Shown one piece after another: positions 1-7,922 of a stretch of DNA of 64,000 bases. The DNA lies in assembly GCF_014637795.1 (NCBI RefSeq), contig NZ_BMFD01000002.1:151280-215279 (forward strand), given 5' to 3'. Position 1 is the first letter of the stretch. Each line of letters starts with the position of its first letter. Made by a program: the position numbers and the translations under genes. Origin of the DNA: Belliella aquatica (lineage in GTDB: Bacteria; Bacteroidota; Bacteroidia; Cytophagales; Cyclobacteriaceae). The notes beneath the pieces were generated by a model, which was given only the letters and a program-made list of their open reading frames with translations, did not search any database and was not told where the DNA came from.

Positions 1-801
1 ATACCTTGATCCTGCTCTATCACCACCCCAAAGCGTGTTTCTTGCTGATCCACTTGTAGTGTAAACAGATCCTGTTAATCTGATTCTTACATCATCATTG
101 ATCTGCTTGTCATATCCTAATTTACCTAAGAAGTTCAATTTTCTGTCATCCGGTCTGGTAACACCACCTTGAATTTCACCACCTGTTACACCGACCATTG
201 CAATGATGCCATTGTTTTGGAAGAATAATTCACCTCCAACTTCTGTAGTGAATGCATCCATGATATAGTTACCAATAAATGGGTTGTACATCGCATTACC
301 GTTGTCAGATCTTCTGAAGTGAGCATCACCATAGTTGATTTCCATGTGACCTACTCTCAAAGTAAGGTATTTGTCAAACCAATCTGTATTACCTAGATTC
401 AAGAAGCTCAATTTATCAACTTGCAAGAAACCTCCCTTAACCCATGTTTCAGGATGGTGTCTAGAAGAAAGGTAGGTCACCAAGTTTAATCTTACACCAT
501 CCGCTAATGCAACATCAATGTTCAAGTTAGCAGTGGCAAGGTTAGTGCCAGATCCAATTTCAATAAGTTCTACAGCGCCGCTATTGCTGTGGCTAAGGCT
601 TTGGAATTGTTGAGTGAAGTGACCTCCTACTCGTACTTTAATCCCATCGAATCCAACAGTGTCTGCTTTTCCTGTTTCAAACACATTGACACCTCTTTGG
701 TCATAAGATCTCCAAAATTGCATATCTCTTTGGAGTCCTTGGGCCATTGCGGATACTGATAGACCTGCAATAGCGATCATTGTTAATAGTTGCTTTTTCA
801 T
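1..801 (-). CDS. Outer-membrane porin-like protein, C-terminus beyond window
   Basis: My translation from the ATG at 801 runs open to base 1, giving 267 residues of a longer protein. It begins with MKKQLLTMIAIAG and a signal peptide ending in SAMA before QGLQ. The mature part has alternating hydrophobic and polar stretches rich in Gly, Asn and aromatic residues, as in outer-membrane beta barrels (for example 'KYLTLRVGHMEINYGDAHF' near residues 140-160). It follows the YceI gene after only 7 bases, so the two are probably co-transcribed. I recognise no specific family. A porin or other barrel is an inference from composition and the signal peptide. The missing C-terminus prevents a firmer call. 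Confidence 0.7.
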   Translation of the reverse strand, partial: MKKQLLTMIAIAGLSVSAMAQGLQRDMQFWRSYDQRGVNVFETGKADTVGFDGIKVRVGGHFTQQFQSLSHSNSGAVELIEIGSGTNLATANLNIDVALADGVRLNLVTYLSSRHHPETWVKGGFLQVDKLSFLNLGNTDWFDKYLTLRVGHMEINYGDAHFRRSDNGNAMYNPFIGNYIMDAFTTEVGGELFFQNNGIIAMVGVTGGEIQGGVTRPDDRKLNFLGKLGYDKQINDDVRIRLTGSVYTTSGSARNTLWGGDRAGSRY

Positions 802-808
802 TGTTAAA

Positions 809-1387
809 TTATTTAGTAGGTTGGAATGTTACGTTGAAATGTATGCTTACTTCATTACCTGTTTTTACTGTTCCCAACAAGGCTGTTGGAGGATCGACGT
901 TATAGTCTGTTAAATTGAAATCGTGTTTTCCTTTAAATGTCACCTTATCGCCAACCACAGTTGCTGTTACTGGGAACTTGGCTGCTTTTGTTACTCCAGC
1001 TATAGTGAAATCACCTACTGCCTCGTAAGAAGTTCCTTTTGCCACAAACTCTTTTAAGTTGAATTTTACCTCTTTATGTTTTTTTGTATCGAGTGCTGCG
1101 TAAGCATTTTTATCCATACCTCCTTTACCACTTTTGATACTTTCAGCTGGCATAGTTAAGGTTACATTTTTGATGCTAACCACTTTAGCATTTCCTAATG
1201 TGATTTCAGCTTTACCCGTCGCAGTCGAAGACTTCATATCCCAGTCATGGAGTGTCGAAGTCCCTGAAACTTTTAAATCTGGATTAGCTGAAAGCGTGTA
1301 ATTTACTTGAGCGAATGCGGATACACTGAATAAAATCAATGCTGCAATCATCGTGGTTTTTAATATTGAAAAGCTATTCGTTTTCAT
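809..1387 (-). CDS. YceI family periplasmic protein
   Basis: The 192-residue product starts at the ATG at 1387, giving MKTNSFSILKTTMIAALILFS and a signal peptide ending SAFA before QVNYTLS. The open frame extends to 1519, but that extension would bury the signal peptide. The rest is one YceI-like domain: the opening strand 'DLKVSGTSTLHDWDM', a central 'SGKGGMDKNAYAAL', and a closing stretch with 'GKHDFNLTDYNVDPP'. YceI proteins are lipocalin-like barrels that bind polyisoprenoid or other amphiphilic ligands in the periplasm. The ligand here is unknown. The gene lies 7 bases upstream of the porin-like gene, so both products would act in the envelope from one transcript. Confidence 0.9.
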   Translation of the reverse strand: MKTNSFSILKTTMIAALILFSVSAFAQVNYTLSANPDLKVSGTSTLHDWDMKSSTATGKAEITLGNAKVVSIKNVTLTMPAESIKSGKGGMDKNAYAALDTKKHKEVKFNLKEFVAKGTSYEAVGDFTIAGVTKAAKFPVTATVVGDKVTFKGKHDFNLTDYNVDPPTALLGTVKTGNEVSIHFNVTFQPTK

Positions 1388-1521
1388 GGCTTTTGGTTTT
1401 TGATTATAGGTCAAAGGTAAGTGAGTGCAACTCGCCAAAACATGAGCAAAGTCAGTCTTTATCCTGATTTTTAACACAGCGAAAAAATGGTATAAATAAA
1501 AAATATGGTATAAAATCATAA

Positions 1522-1547
1522 AAACCTGACACTTACGTGTCAGGTTT
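1522..1547 (-). terminator. Rho-independent terminator after the 555-residue gene
   Basis: A perfect 11-base stem (1522-1532 pairing with 1537-1547) encloses a 4-base loop. On the minus strand it is followed by a T-rich run. It lies 30 bases after the stop of the minus-strand gene at 1577. Confidence 0.85.
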
Positions 1548-1576
1548 ATGTAATTATTGAAATATTTAAAAACTCC

Positions 1577-3244
1577 TTAAGAAAATATTTTTTCTAGAAT
1601 TTTGTATGTAATCAAGTAAGTAGGTCGCACCCCTTCCATTCCAAGCGCACCTGAAGCTAGCGTACTCCCTGTTTCAAGTGGGTTATCTGATGCATAATAA
1701 GCATAGAGAACTTTTACATTTTTACGTATACTATTTCTTATTTTACTAGCTGACTGAATTGCTTTTTGATAGTGAGCTCCTTCCATTTCCAGACCAGCAG
1801 CTTTCCAAGAAGATTCTAAGAAGTAGGTCAAAACATCTTTATTTTGAAGTGATGTTCCAAGTACTGTAATCATAGGTCCTTCATAGACTCCTAATCCAAA
1901 CCCTTCAAAGTCTACCTTTTTCAGTTCATTTTTGAAAGGATAATTATCCGCAGTTCCTTCAAACACATGGCTATTTGGAATCATAATATCTCCCTTATTA
2001 CCTTCTAAGATTCCCGCTTTTCCCATAATTGATGCTGATACAACATCTAATGGAATAGACTTCCCATCTTTTTCGTAAGGCTTCAACAATTCATCAAAAC
2101 ATTCGTATGCCTGTTCTCCAAAAGCATAATCCATAATGACAATTACAGGTTTATTTTTATCTTCCTTTGGTAGATTGACTCCTGGAATAATCGTATCCTT
2201 GCTCATCTGAGCTGTATCAATAATTTGCGCTCCTATATTTGTACCTGACAAATCTGGTAAATCGATAAATCCATTTCTATTAGCAAAAGATTGAATATCC
2301 TTTCCTTTATTCTTTTTGTCATTAACGCTGATTTCCATCGCTATTTTTTCAATCTCTTCATACGATTTCAATCCCAATGCTTGGTGTCCATAGATCGTAT
2401 TGACCACACTATGAAGGTTGGCAGAAATGATGTGTATAGGTCTTTCTAATAATTCTTGATCATCCAAGACACTTTTGATTCTATCAGCCCAAAGTTCACC
2501 ATAAACATGATGACCTACACGCTCTCTTAACGTGGCAGAAAAGGAGATTTCCCTATCCTTTTCATGCATAAACTCTTCAATGGATAATTTTCCTAAATGA
2601 TAAATTATCGCAAATAAGCTATTTGAATTAGAAGAATTAGAAAATTTCTCAATGGCCCGGTGAGTCTCGTCAAATGTTCTTCCTGTTATATGACTCAAAT
2701 AAGAACAAGCAGCTTCTGAATCATATTCTTCACCCCTTCTTTCCTTCTCAACAATCTTTTCGAGCATTTCCCAGTTCAGGTTGATTCTCCCTTTGTGGTC
2801 AGTGCTGTTTTTTCGAATTTTTTCCGATTCAATATATAAAAATGTCAAGTGAGTCAAGATATCATAGATATCCGATTTCCCTCTAGTCATCTCTACATAC
2901 ATTTGGTCATCATCTACCCGATAACAATTTCTTTTTCTTCTGCTTGGTACTAAAGTCAAAAAATCCGAATGCTCATATCCTTCACGGCTAATCAATCTCA
3001 CAAAACGACACTCTTCTATCCCTTTTGGTAAACGTTCCATGACATAAAGTAAGCCATCAAGCTCTATTTTTTCTTCGTCAATTACCAAACCATAGATTTC
3101 AGGACTTAACACCAAAAGTGAACTCACAAGTGATTCTCCAGATACTCCCATAGGCTTGTATGTACCTCTCATAAATAGGTGACGCATGGTTATATACAAT
3201 CTTTCGATAGCTGCTCGTGATTCCTGTGCTCTTGTTCTTTTCAT
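1577..3244 (-). CDS. Conserved 555-residue cytoplasmic protein, possibly DUF6909
   Basis: This long protein has no signal peptide or membrane segment. It opens with MKRTRAQESRAAIERLY. I believe it matches a family seen mainly in Bacteroidota and named DUF6909, but that is from memory. The C-terminal third (about residues 350-555) has features resembling the nucleoside phosphorylase fold: a beta strand 'KPVIVIMDYAFGEQ', then 'GKAGILEGNKGDIMIP', 'FEGFGLGVYEGPMITVLGTS' and 'AAGLEMEGAHYQKAI'. The last is close to the MEGA motif in which phosphorylases contact ribose. The N-terminal 300 residues are helical and unrecognised. It is a single-gene unit with its own terminator. Function is unknown; nucleotide or nucleoside binding is an inference only. 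Confidence 0.75.
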   Translation of the reverse strand: MKRTRAQESRAAIERLYITMRHLFMRGTYKPMGVSGESLVSSLLVLSPEIYGLVIDEEKIELDGLLYVMERLPKGIEECRFVRLISREGYEHSDFLTLVPSRRKRNCYRVDDDQMYVEMTRGKSDIYDILTHLTFLYIESEKIRKNSTDHKGRINLNWEMLEKIVEKERRGEEYDSEAACSYLSHITGRTFDETHRAIEKFSNSSNSNSLFAIIYHLGKLSIEEFMHEKDREISFSATLRERVGHHVYGELWADRIKSVLDDQELLERPIHIISANLHSVVNTIYGHQALGLKSYEEIEKIAMEISVNDKKNKGKDIQSFANRNGFIDLPDLSGTNIGAQIIDTAQMSKDTIIPGVNLPKEDKNKPVIVIMDYAFGEQAYECFDELLKPYEKDGKSIPLDVVSASIMGKAGILEGNKGDIMIPNSHVFEGTADNYPFKNELKKVDFEGFGLGVYEGPMITVLGTSLQNKDVLTYFLESSWKAAGLEMEGAHYQKAIQSASKIRNSIRKNVKVLYAYYASDNPLETGSTLASGALGMEGVRPTYLITYKILEKIFS

Positions 3245-3403
3245 ATTTTTTAAAATTTTTTATTAGATAAATTCAGCAAAACTACTAAATTTTTACTTAT
3301 AATTTACCATTTAATTTCAATAATTACCATTTAAACCTTTTTATGTGGATCAAAACTTAACGAGCTTTATGTTACTAACAGTTTTCAAGGCCTTCAATTC
3401 CTA

Positions 3404-3919
3404 CTAATACCTTTCTCTCAAAATGATCAAATGATGTAAGGTATGCCCAGCCATAATATGAAACAACGCCCTAACACTTACATTATGTCCATTGGCATTG
3501 CCAAATCTGGCAAAAGCTTCTTCGGGAAGTGTCTTCATCATAGAGACCATTGCATAACGTGACATTTCAAAATCTTCCAAAAGATTCACCAAGGGCACTT
3601 TATTCGCTGCAGAATTCGCTACATAAAGATCTTGATCAAAACCTGGCAATGTAGCCATTTCACCACGAGCAAAGCACATTGCTCTAAAAGTCATCATTCT
3701 ATCAGTATCTATGATATGGCTAAGCACTTCTTTAGCTGTCCATTTGCCAGGCGCATAAGCCAACTCAGATTTTTCATTTCCTTTTGGTTCAAAATACCTC
3801 CTTATTTCTTCTATCTGATTCAATAAGAGTTTGTGAAGGTCCTGACCAATAATACTCTCGATATATTTTTCGTAATACGGAGCATATTCCCCTTGTTTGG
3901 GTATAAAATTTTCATTCAT
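3404..3919 (-). CDS. DinB family protein
   Basis: The 171-residue protein starts at the ATG at 3919 (MNENFIPKQGEYAP). An upstream in-frame ATG at 3979 would overlap the promoter of the divergent peptidase gene. The helical-bundle pattern matches DinB/YfiT-like putative metal-dependent hydrolases: 'GKWTAKEVLSHIIDTDRMM' around residues 65-83 and a terminal 'ALFHIMAGHTLHHLIILRERY'. Histidines at the first motif and in the HTLHH segment would be the metal ligands. Many Bacteroidota members are thought to be thiol-dependent S-transferases or hydrolases, and the substrate here cannot be told. It is transcribed divergently from the M28 peptidase. Confidence 0.88.
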   Translation of the reverse strand: MNENFIPKQGEYAPYYEKYIESIIGQDLHKLLLNQIEEIRRYFEPKGNEKSELAYAPGKWTAKEVLSHIIDTDRMMTFRAMCFARGEMATLPGFDQDLYVANSAANKVPLVNLLEDFEMSRYAMVSMMKTLPEEAFARFGNANGHNVSVRALFHIMAGHTLHHLIILRERY

Positions 3920-3987
3920 GTAAAATGTGTTTGGTTGTGATAAGTACTTTGGTAAATTTAATGCTTTCAAAATCACCAAATATCAAA

Positions 3988-5337
3988 ATGAGAAAATTAT
4001 TCCTAATATTCGTGTTTTTCGCAGTATCAAGTTTACAGGCACAAACACAAATCGTTCAAAGAGATGCTGAAATTGCTAAAATGGTTTCAGAGATCTCAGC
4101 TCAAAATCTTGAGCAATATGTGAGAGACCTAGCCGGTTTCAAAACGAGACATACACTCAGTAAACAAGCTGAGAACACTGGTATTCTAGCCTCACAAAAA
4201 TATGCACTCAACCATTTCAAATCATTCGAAAATGAATCAGGTGGAAGATTGAGTTCTGAGATAGATTTTTTCACTATTCCCGCTGATAACAGAAGAATTC
4301 CAACTGACAGCAGATTGGGAAATGTTATCGCTACTCTAAAAGGTACTGATCCTAATGATGACAGAATATTTATCATCATGGCGCACATTGATAGCAGAGC
4401 TTTAAGCGTGATGGATGCTGAAATAGATGCGCCTGGAGCTAATGATGATGGTTCTGGAGTTGCTGCGATCATCGAATTGACACGAATCATGTCTAAAAAG
4501 GCATTTCCTGCGACAATCAAGTTTGTCATTGTCAGTGGAGAAGAACAAGGCTTAAAAGGTGCTGAATACTTAGCAAAAAAGGCAAAAGCAGAAAACTGGA
4601 ACCTCGTAGCCACGCTCAACAATGATATGATTGGAAACAGCCGTTCTTCACAAACAGATATCAGTGACAATACAAGAGTTAGAATTTTCTCCGAAGGTGT
4701 CCCAATGGCAGAGACAGATCAAATGGCTGCGATTAGAAGATATACCAATGGAGAAAATGATAGCAAATCCAGACAACTCGCTAGATTCATTAAAGAAATC
4801 GGTGAAAGATATATGGATCAATTGGAAGTGAAATTGATCTATAGAAATGATAGATTTTTGAGAGGTGGGGATCATACTCCATTCGCAAGGGAAGGATTCA
4901 CCGCCATCAGAGTTTGTGAAATGAATGAAAACTACTATGCGCAACATGAAAATGTACGCGTTGAAGATGGAATTCAGTATGGTGATTTACCCGAATTCAT
5001 GGATTTTGAATACATGAGAAAAGTAACAGGTATTAACCTAGCTTCTCTCGCTTATTTGGCAACAGCACCATCTGAACCTCAGATGGTCGGTATTGACGTG
5101 AGAAGATTGAGCAACACTTCAACTTTAAGATGGGAAGCTCCAAAAACCGGAAAAGCGAAAGGATATTATGTTTTGATGCGTGAAACAAGCGATTCAATGT
5201 GGCAAAAGAAATTTTACACTGAAGACATGACACTAACCATCCCATATTCTAAAGATAATTATTTCTTTGCAGTTCAAGCCGTTGGCGAAGGTGGACATGA
5301 AAGTATGGCCATATTTCCGCAGCCAATTACGAGATAA
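3988..5337 (+). CDS. Secreted M28 family zinc aminopeptidase
   Basis: The start at 3988 gives MRKLFLIFVFFAVSSLQAQ, a signal peptide; the in-frame ATG at 3925 would place this inside the chain. The product has 449 residues. The M28 di-zinc site is complete in order: H133 in MAHIDSR, D153 in ANDDGSG, E185-E186 in SGEEQGLKGAEYL, D213 in NNDMIGN, and a late His in GGDHTPFAREG. M28 enzymes remove N-terminal residues from peptides, usually outside the cytoplasm. After about residue 370 the sequence looks like a fibronectin type III module ('RRLSNTSTLRWEAP ... KGYYVLMRET'). The gene stands alone, divergent from dinB, and is followed by two hairpins. Confidence 0.9.
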   Translation: MRKLFLIFVFFAVSSLQAQTQIVQRDAEIAKMVSEISAQNLEQYVRDLAGFKTRHTLSKQAENTGILASQKYALNHFKSFENESGGRLSSEIDFFTIPADNRRIPTDSRLGNVIATLKGTDPNDDRIFIIMAHIDSRALSVMDAEIDAPGANDDGSGVAAIIELTRIMSKKAFPATIKFVIVSGEEQGLKGAEYLAKKAKAENWNLVATLNNDMIGNSRSSQTDISDNTRVRIFSEGVPMAETDQMAAIRRYTNGENDSKSRQLARFIKEIGERYMDQLEVKLIYRNDRFLRGGDHTPFAREGFTAIRVCEMNENYYAQHENVRVEDGIQYGDLPEFMDFEYMRKVTGINLASLAYLATAPSEPQMVGIDVRRLSNTSTLRWEAPKTGKAKGYYVLMRETSDSMWQKKFYTEDMTLTIPYSKDNYFFAVQAVGEGGHESMAIFPQPITR

Positions 5338-5343
5338 TGGATT

Positions 5344-5405
5344 AAATCGACTGAGTTTCAATTTTAAGTCGATTTCTCTTGGTCTATGGAGTCATAGACC
5401 AAGAG
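5344..5405 (+). terminator. Two tandem hairpins after the M28 peptidase gene
   Basis: The first stem pairs 5344-5352 with 5367-5375 and ends in TTT. The second is a perfect 13-base stem (5376-5388 with 5393-5405) with a 4-base loop but no clear T run. The first fits a terminator. The second may be an insulator, a processing site or part of toxin-antitoxin control. Confidence 0.65.
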
Positions 5406-5480
5406 TATCCTAAATAATTTCATCAAAAAGAGATTTCTAAACGCTTAATTAGGAATCTATTCACTAAACCGATAATTTAG

Positions 5481-5488
5481 TATCTTTG
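5481..5488 (+). promoter_or_regulatory. Putative -7 box of the toxin-antitoxin operon
   Basis: TATCTTTG matches the Bacteroidota -7 consensus TAnnTTTG and sits 17 bases before the antitoxin ATG. I see no convincing -33 TTTG at the usual spacing. Confidence 0.5.
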
Positions 5489-5504
5489 GAAAAAGGTTAT
5501 AACA

Positions 5505-5747
5505 ATGGATTTACAAACAAGAAAACTAGAACTAATCAGAGAATTTCTGAAAATTCAAAGTGAAGATGTGATTTCACGACTTGAAAAAATACTAGTAAAA
5601 GAAAACCTCAGATCAAGCCAAGAGAAGTTTAAACCTTTTGAAATTGATGAATTTAATTCTCGAATTGATCAATCTATGGAAGACTCAAAAAATGGTCGTT
5701 TAATTGAATCAAAAGAATTTAAATCTAAAATTGAAAAATGGAGCTAA
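5505..5747 (+). CDS. Putative antitoxin of a RelE/ParE-type module
   Basis: The 80-residue protein is small, charged and predicted helical, starting MDLQTRKLELIREFLK. The N-terminal half resembles the 'KLELIREFLKI' helices of many Bacteroidota addiction-module antitoxins. The C-terminal half ('FNSRIDQSMEDSKNGRLIESKEF') is the kind of extended segment that wraps the toxin. The call rests mainly on context: its last 10 bases overlap the start of a clear RelE/ParE toxin in another frame. Such antitoxins usually repress their own promoter. Base composition is more AT-rich than the flanking housekeeping genes, as for many mobile modules. Confidence 0.8.
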   Translation: MDLQTRKLELIREFLKIQSEDVISRLEKILVKENLRSSQEKFKPFEIDEFNSRIDQSMEDSKNGRLIESKEFKSKIEKWS

Positions 5748-6055
5748 AAATTTTTTGGACAAGTTTTTCTCAAAGAGAGATTGAAAAAATTTTTACTTTT
5801 TACAAGGATAAAGTTGGTGTCCGAATCGCAAAGAAATTGGTAAATGGAATTATTAATGAAACTTTGATTTTAAAATATCAACCTCAAGTAGGTCAAATTG
5901 AAGAACTATTAAAATCTAGGAAAGAAGAGTTTAGATATTTAGTATATAAAAACTATAAAATTATTTATTGGATAAATTACAAAAAACATCAAATTGAAAT
6001 AATTGATGTGTTTGACACCCGTCAAAACCCAGTGAAAATTGAAAGACATTTATAA
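5738..6055 (+). CDS. RelE/ParE family toxin
   Basis: The 105-residue protein shows the compact RelE/ParE pattern: N-terminal 'KIFWTSFSQREIEKIFTFYKD', a central helix 'VGVRIAKKLVNGII', then strands 'EFRYLVYKNYKIIYWI' and the terminal 'IIDVFDTRQNPVKIERHL'. The VFDTRQNP ending is common in ParE-like toxins of this phylum. RelE members cleave mRNA on the ribosome, while ParE members poison gyrase. I cannot assign one activity from sequence. The gene overlaps the antitoxin by 10 bases, which suggests coupled translation. It converges on the symporter gene with a 65-base gap and no obvious terminator. Confidence 0.9.
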   Translation: MELKIFWTSFSQREIEKIFTFYKDKVGVRIAKKLVNGIINETLILKYQPQVGQIEELLKSRKEEFRYLVYKNYKIIYWINYKKHQIEIIDVFDTRQNPVKIERHL

Positions 6056-6120
6056 GTATTTTTTTATTAAAAGATTTCAACTTTTTACCTCAAATTCACA
6101 TTTCACTAAAGTAAGCTAAT

Positions 6121-7824
6121 CTACTTTGGTCTCACCAGTTGAATAATAGCTGCAAATAGCATTAGCAGAAGACAGCCTATTGCATTGTACCAAAGGTATC
6201 CAATATCTATGTTGACACCGAGTAAAGATTCTCCATTGCGCCAATGAATGAGCAGAATGACAATCTCAGCCATCAAAGCTGCGATGAAAACAGCATTGCC
6301 CTTGATCCATTTCATGTAAAATCCGACAAGGAAAATCCCTAAAATTGTTCCATAAAATAAAGAGCCAAGAAGGTTTACTGCTTGAATCAGATTTTCAAAT
6401 AAAGTCGCATAAGTCGCGAAAAGAATAGCGAAAATCCCCCAAAATGCTGTTAGCCATTTAGAAGAAAGCATATAATGACGATCTGATCCTTTTTTATTCA
6501 AAGACCTTTTATAAATATCGATTGTTGATGTCGACCCCAAAGCGTTTAATTCTGATGCTGTGGATGACATTGCAGCTGAGAATATTACGGCAAATAGCAG
6601 CCCGATAATCCCTTTTGGTAAGTAATCCATGACAAAGCGCATGAAGATATAATCTGTATCGCGAGTTTCTGCACCAGCATCATTTTTTATAATCAATGCT
6701 TTAACATCATTTCTGATTTGCTCTTGCTTGGCATAAGAAGCTTGCATATCAGCTTTAGCCTTTTCTATTCCAGCTTCATCTTCTTGCCTTACAGCCTCTA
6801 GTAGGTTGGTTATACTTCCAGACTTTTCTTCAAAGGTTTTCGAAAACTCATTCTCCAACAAAGTAAAATCCTCCTTGTATTCTGAAACTTCCAGTTTTTC
6901 TGTTTGGACTTTGTTGAATACTACGGGTGGCTGGAAAAACTGATAAAAAACAAAGACCATCACACCTATAAATAAGATGATGAATTGCATCGGTACCTTG
7001 AGCAAACCATTCATTATCAAGCCCATCCTACTTTCTGCGAGGGTTCTTCCAGTCAAATATCGCTGCACCTGAGATTGATCAGTACCAAAATAAGAGAGAA
7101 ACAGAAATAAAGCAGCGGTCATACCTGACCAAAAATTATATCTATCCGACCAATTAAAGTCAAAATTGACAATATTCAAGCGCTCCATTTTTCCAGCTAC
7201 ATGTAGCGCTTCTGTGAATTTGATAGGAAGCATTTCTATGACCAAAATTCCTGCAAGAATCATTCCTCCCATCATCACCATCATCTGTTGCTTTTGGGTA
7301 ATAGAGACAGCCTTCGTTCCACCAGAAACTGTGTAAGCAATAACAAGAACACCTATAAATATATTTGTCCAAGTAAGGTTCCAACCTAAAAGTGTAGAAA
7401 GTATAATAGAAGGGGCATAAATGGTTATTCCTGCTGCTAAACCTCTCTGCGTTAGGAAAAGCAAGGCGGCAAGGGTTCTCGTCTTTAGATCAAATCTATT
7501 TTCCAAAAACTCATAAGCTGTGTATACTTTAAGCTTATAATAAATCGGAATAAACGTTACCGATAAAATGATCATTGCTACTGGCAATCCAAAATAGAAC
7601 TGGATAAACCTCATCCCATCTTCATAAGCTTGTCCTGGAGTACTAAGGAATGTTATCGCTGATGCTTGTGTGGCCATAATAGACAAGCCAATCGTCCACC
7701 AATTCATGTCACTATCTCCTCTAAGATAAGTATCCATGCTCTTTGGTCCATAGGTCTTATAGACTCCATAGCCTACTATGATTAGCAGTGTTCCGAATAA
7801 TACGATCCAGTCTAAAGTACTCAT
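6121..7824 (-). CDS. Sodium:solute symporter (SSS family)
   Basis: The start at 7824 gives MSTLDWIVLFGTLLIIVGYGVY, the usual first membrane helix. The longer frame to 7896 overlaps the small gene upstream. The 567-residue product has many hydrophobic helices and SSS landmarks: 'TYLRGDSDMNWWTIGLSIMATQASAITFLSTPG' (as separate short motifs DMNWW and ASAITFLSTPG), 'FGTDQSQVQRYLTGR' near residue 240, and 'FSAAMSSTASELNALGSTSTID' later. A charged loop of about 90 residues sits between helices around residues 290-380, common in Bacteroidota members. It imports a solute with Na+; the substrate is unknown. ATG overlaps the stop of the 33-residue gene, in a unit with a PIG-L deacetylase. Confidence 0.92.
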   Translation of the reverse strand: MSTLDWIVLFGTLLIIVGYGVYKTYGPKSMDTYLRGDSDMNWWTIGLSIMATQASAITFLSTPGQAYEDGMRFIQFYFGLPVAMIILSVTFIPIYYKLKVYTAYEFLENRFDLKTRTLAALLFLTQRGLAAGITIYAPSIILSTLLGWNLTWTNIFIGVLVIAYTVSGGTKAVSITQKQQMMVMMGGMILAGILVIEMLPIKFTEALHVAGKMERLNIVNFDFNWSDRYNFWSGMTAALFLFLSYFGTDQSQVQRYLTGRTLAESRMGLIMNGLLKVPMQFIILFIGVMVFVFYQFFQPPVVFNKVQTEKLEVSEYKEDFTLLENEFSKTFEEKSGSITNLLEAVRQEDEAGIEKAKADMQASYAKQEQIRNDVKALIIKNDAGAETRDTDYIFMRFVMDYLPKGIIGLLFAVIFSAAMSSTASELNALGSTSTIDIYKRSLNKKGSDRHYMLSSKWLTAFWGIFAILFATYATLFENLIQAVNLLGSLFYGTILGIFLVGFYMKWIKGNAVFIAALMAEIVILLIHWRNGESLLGVNIDIGYLWYNAIGCLLLMLFAAIIQLVRPK

Positions 7825-7922
7825 GAAAAAGCTTGGGTTAGCCAATAAAACAGACCGATCAAGACAAATAATGTAATGATCAAAGCAACATACCAATTAT
7901 TCCACTTCGTGTTATTTTCCAC
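7821..7922 (-). CDS. Small single-span membrane peptide (33 residues)
   Basis: A 33-codon frame starts at a GTG at 7922, inside the last codons of the PIG-L gene, and ends with TGA at 7821-7823, sharing ATGA with the symporter start. The peptide reads VENNTKWNNWYVALIITLF then VLIGLFYWLTQAFS. This is a polar N-terminus followed by one hydrophobic helix of about 20 residues. Its exact fit between two overlapping genes, and the membrane-helix composition, argue that it is real. A small partner subunit of the symporter is the natural inference. GTG as start is an assumption, as no ATG is available. The frame is too short for ordinary gene callers. Confidence 0.68.
   Translation of the reverse strand: MENNTKWNNWYVALIITLFVLIGLFYWLTQAFS

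Noticed and set aside
4101-4670. 189-residue antisense frame over the M28 peptidase
   Set aside because: The plus-strand frame has a complete zinc peptidase; the antisense product has no family features.
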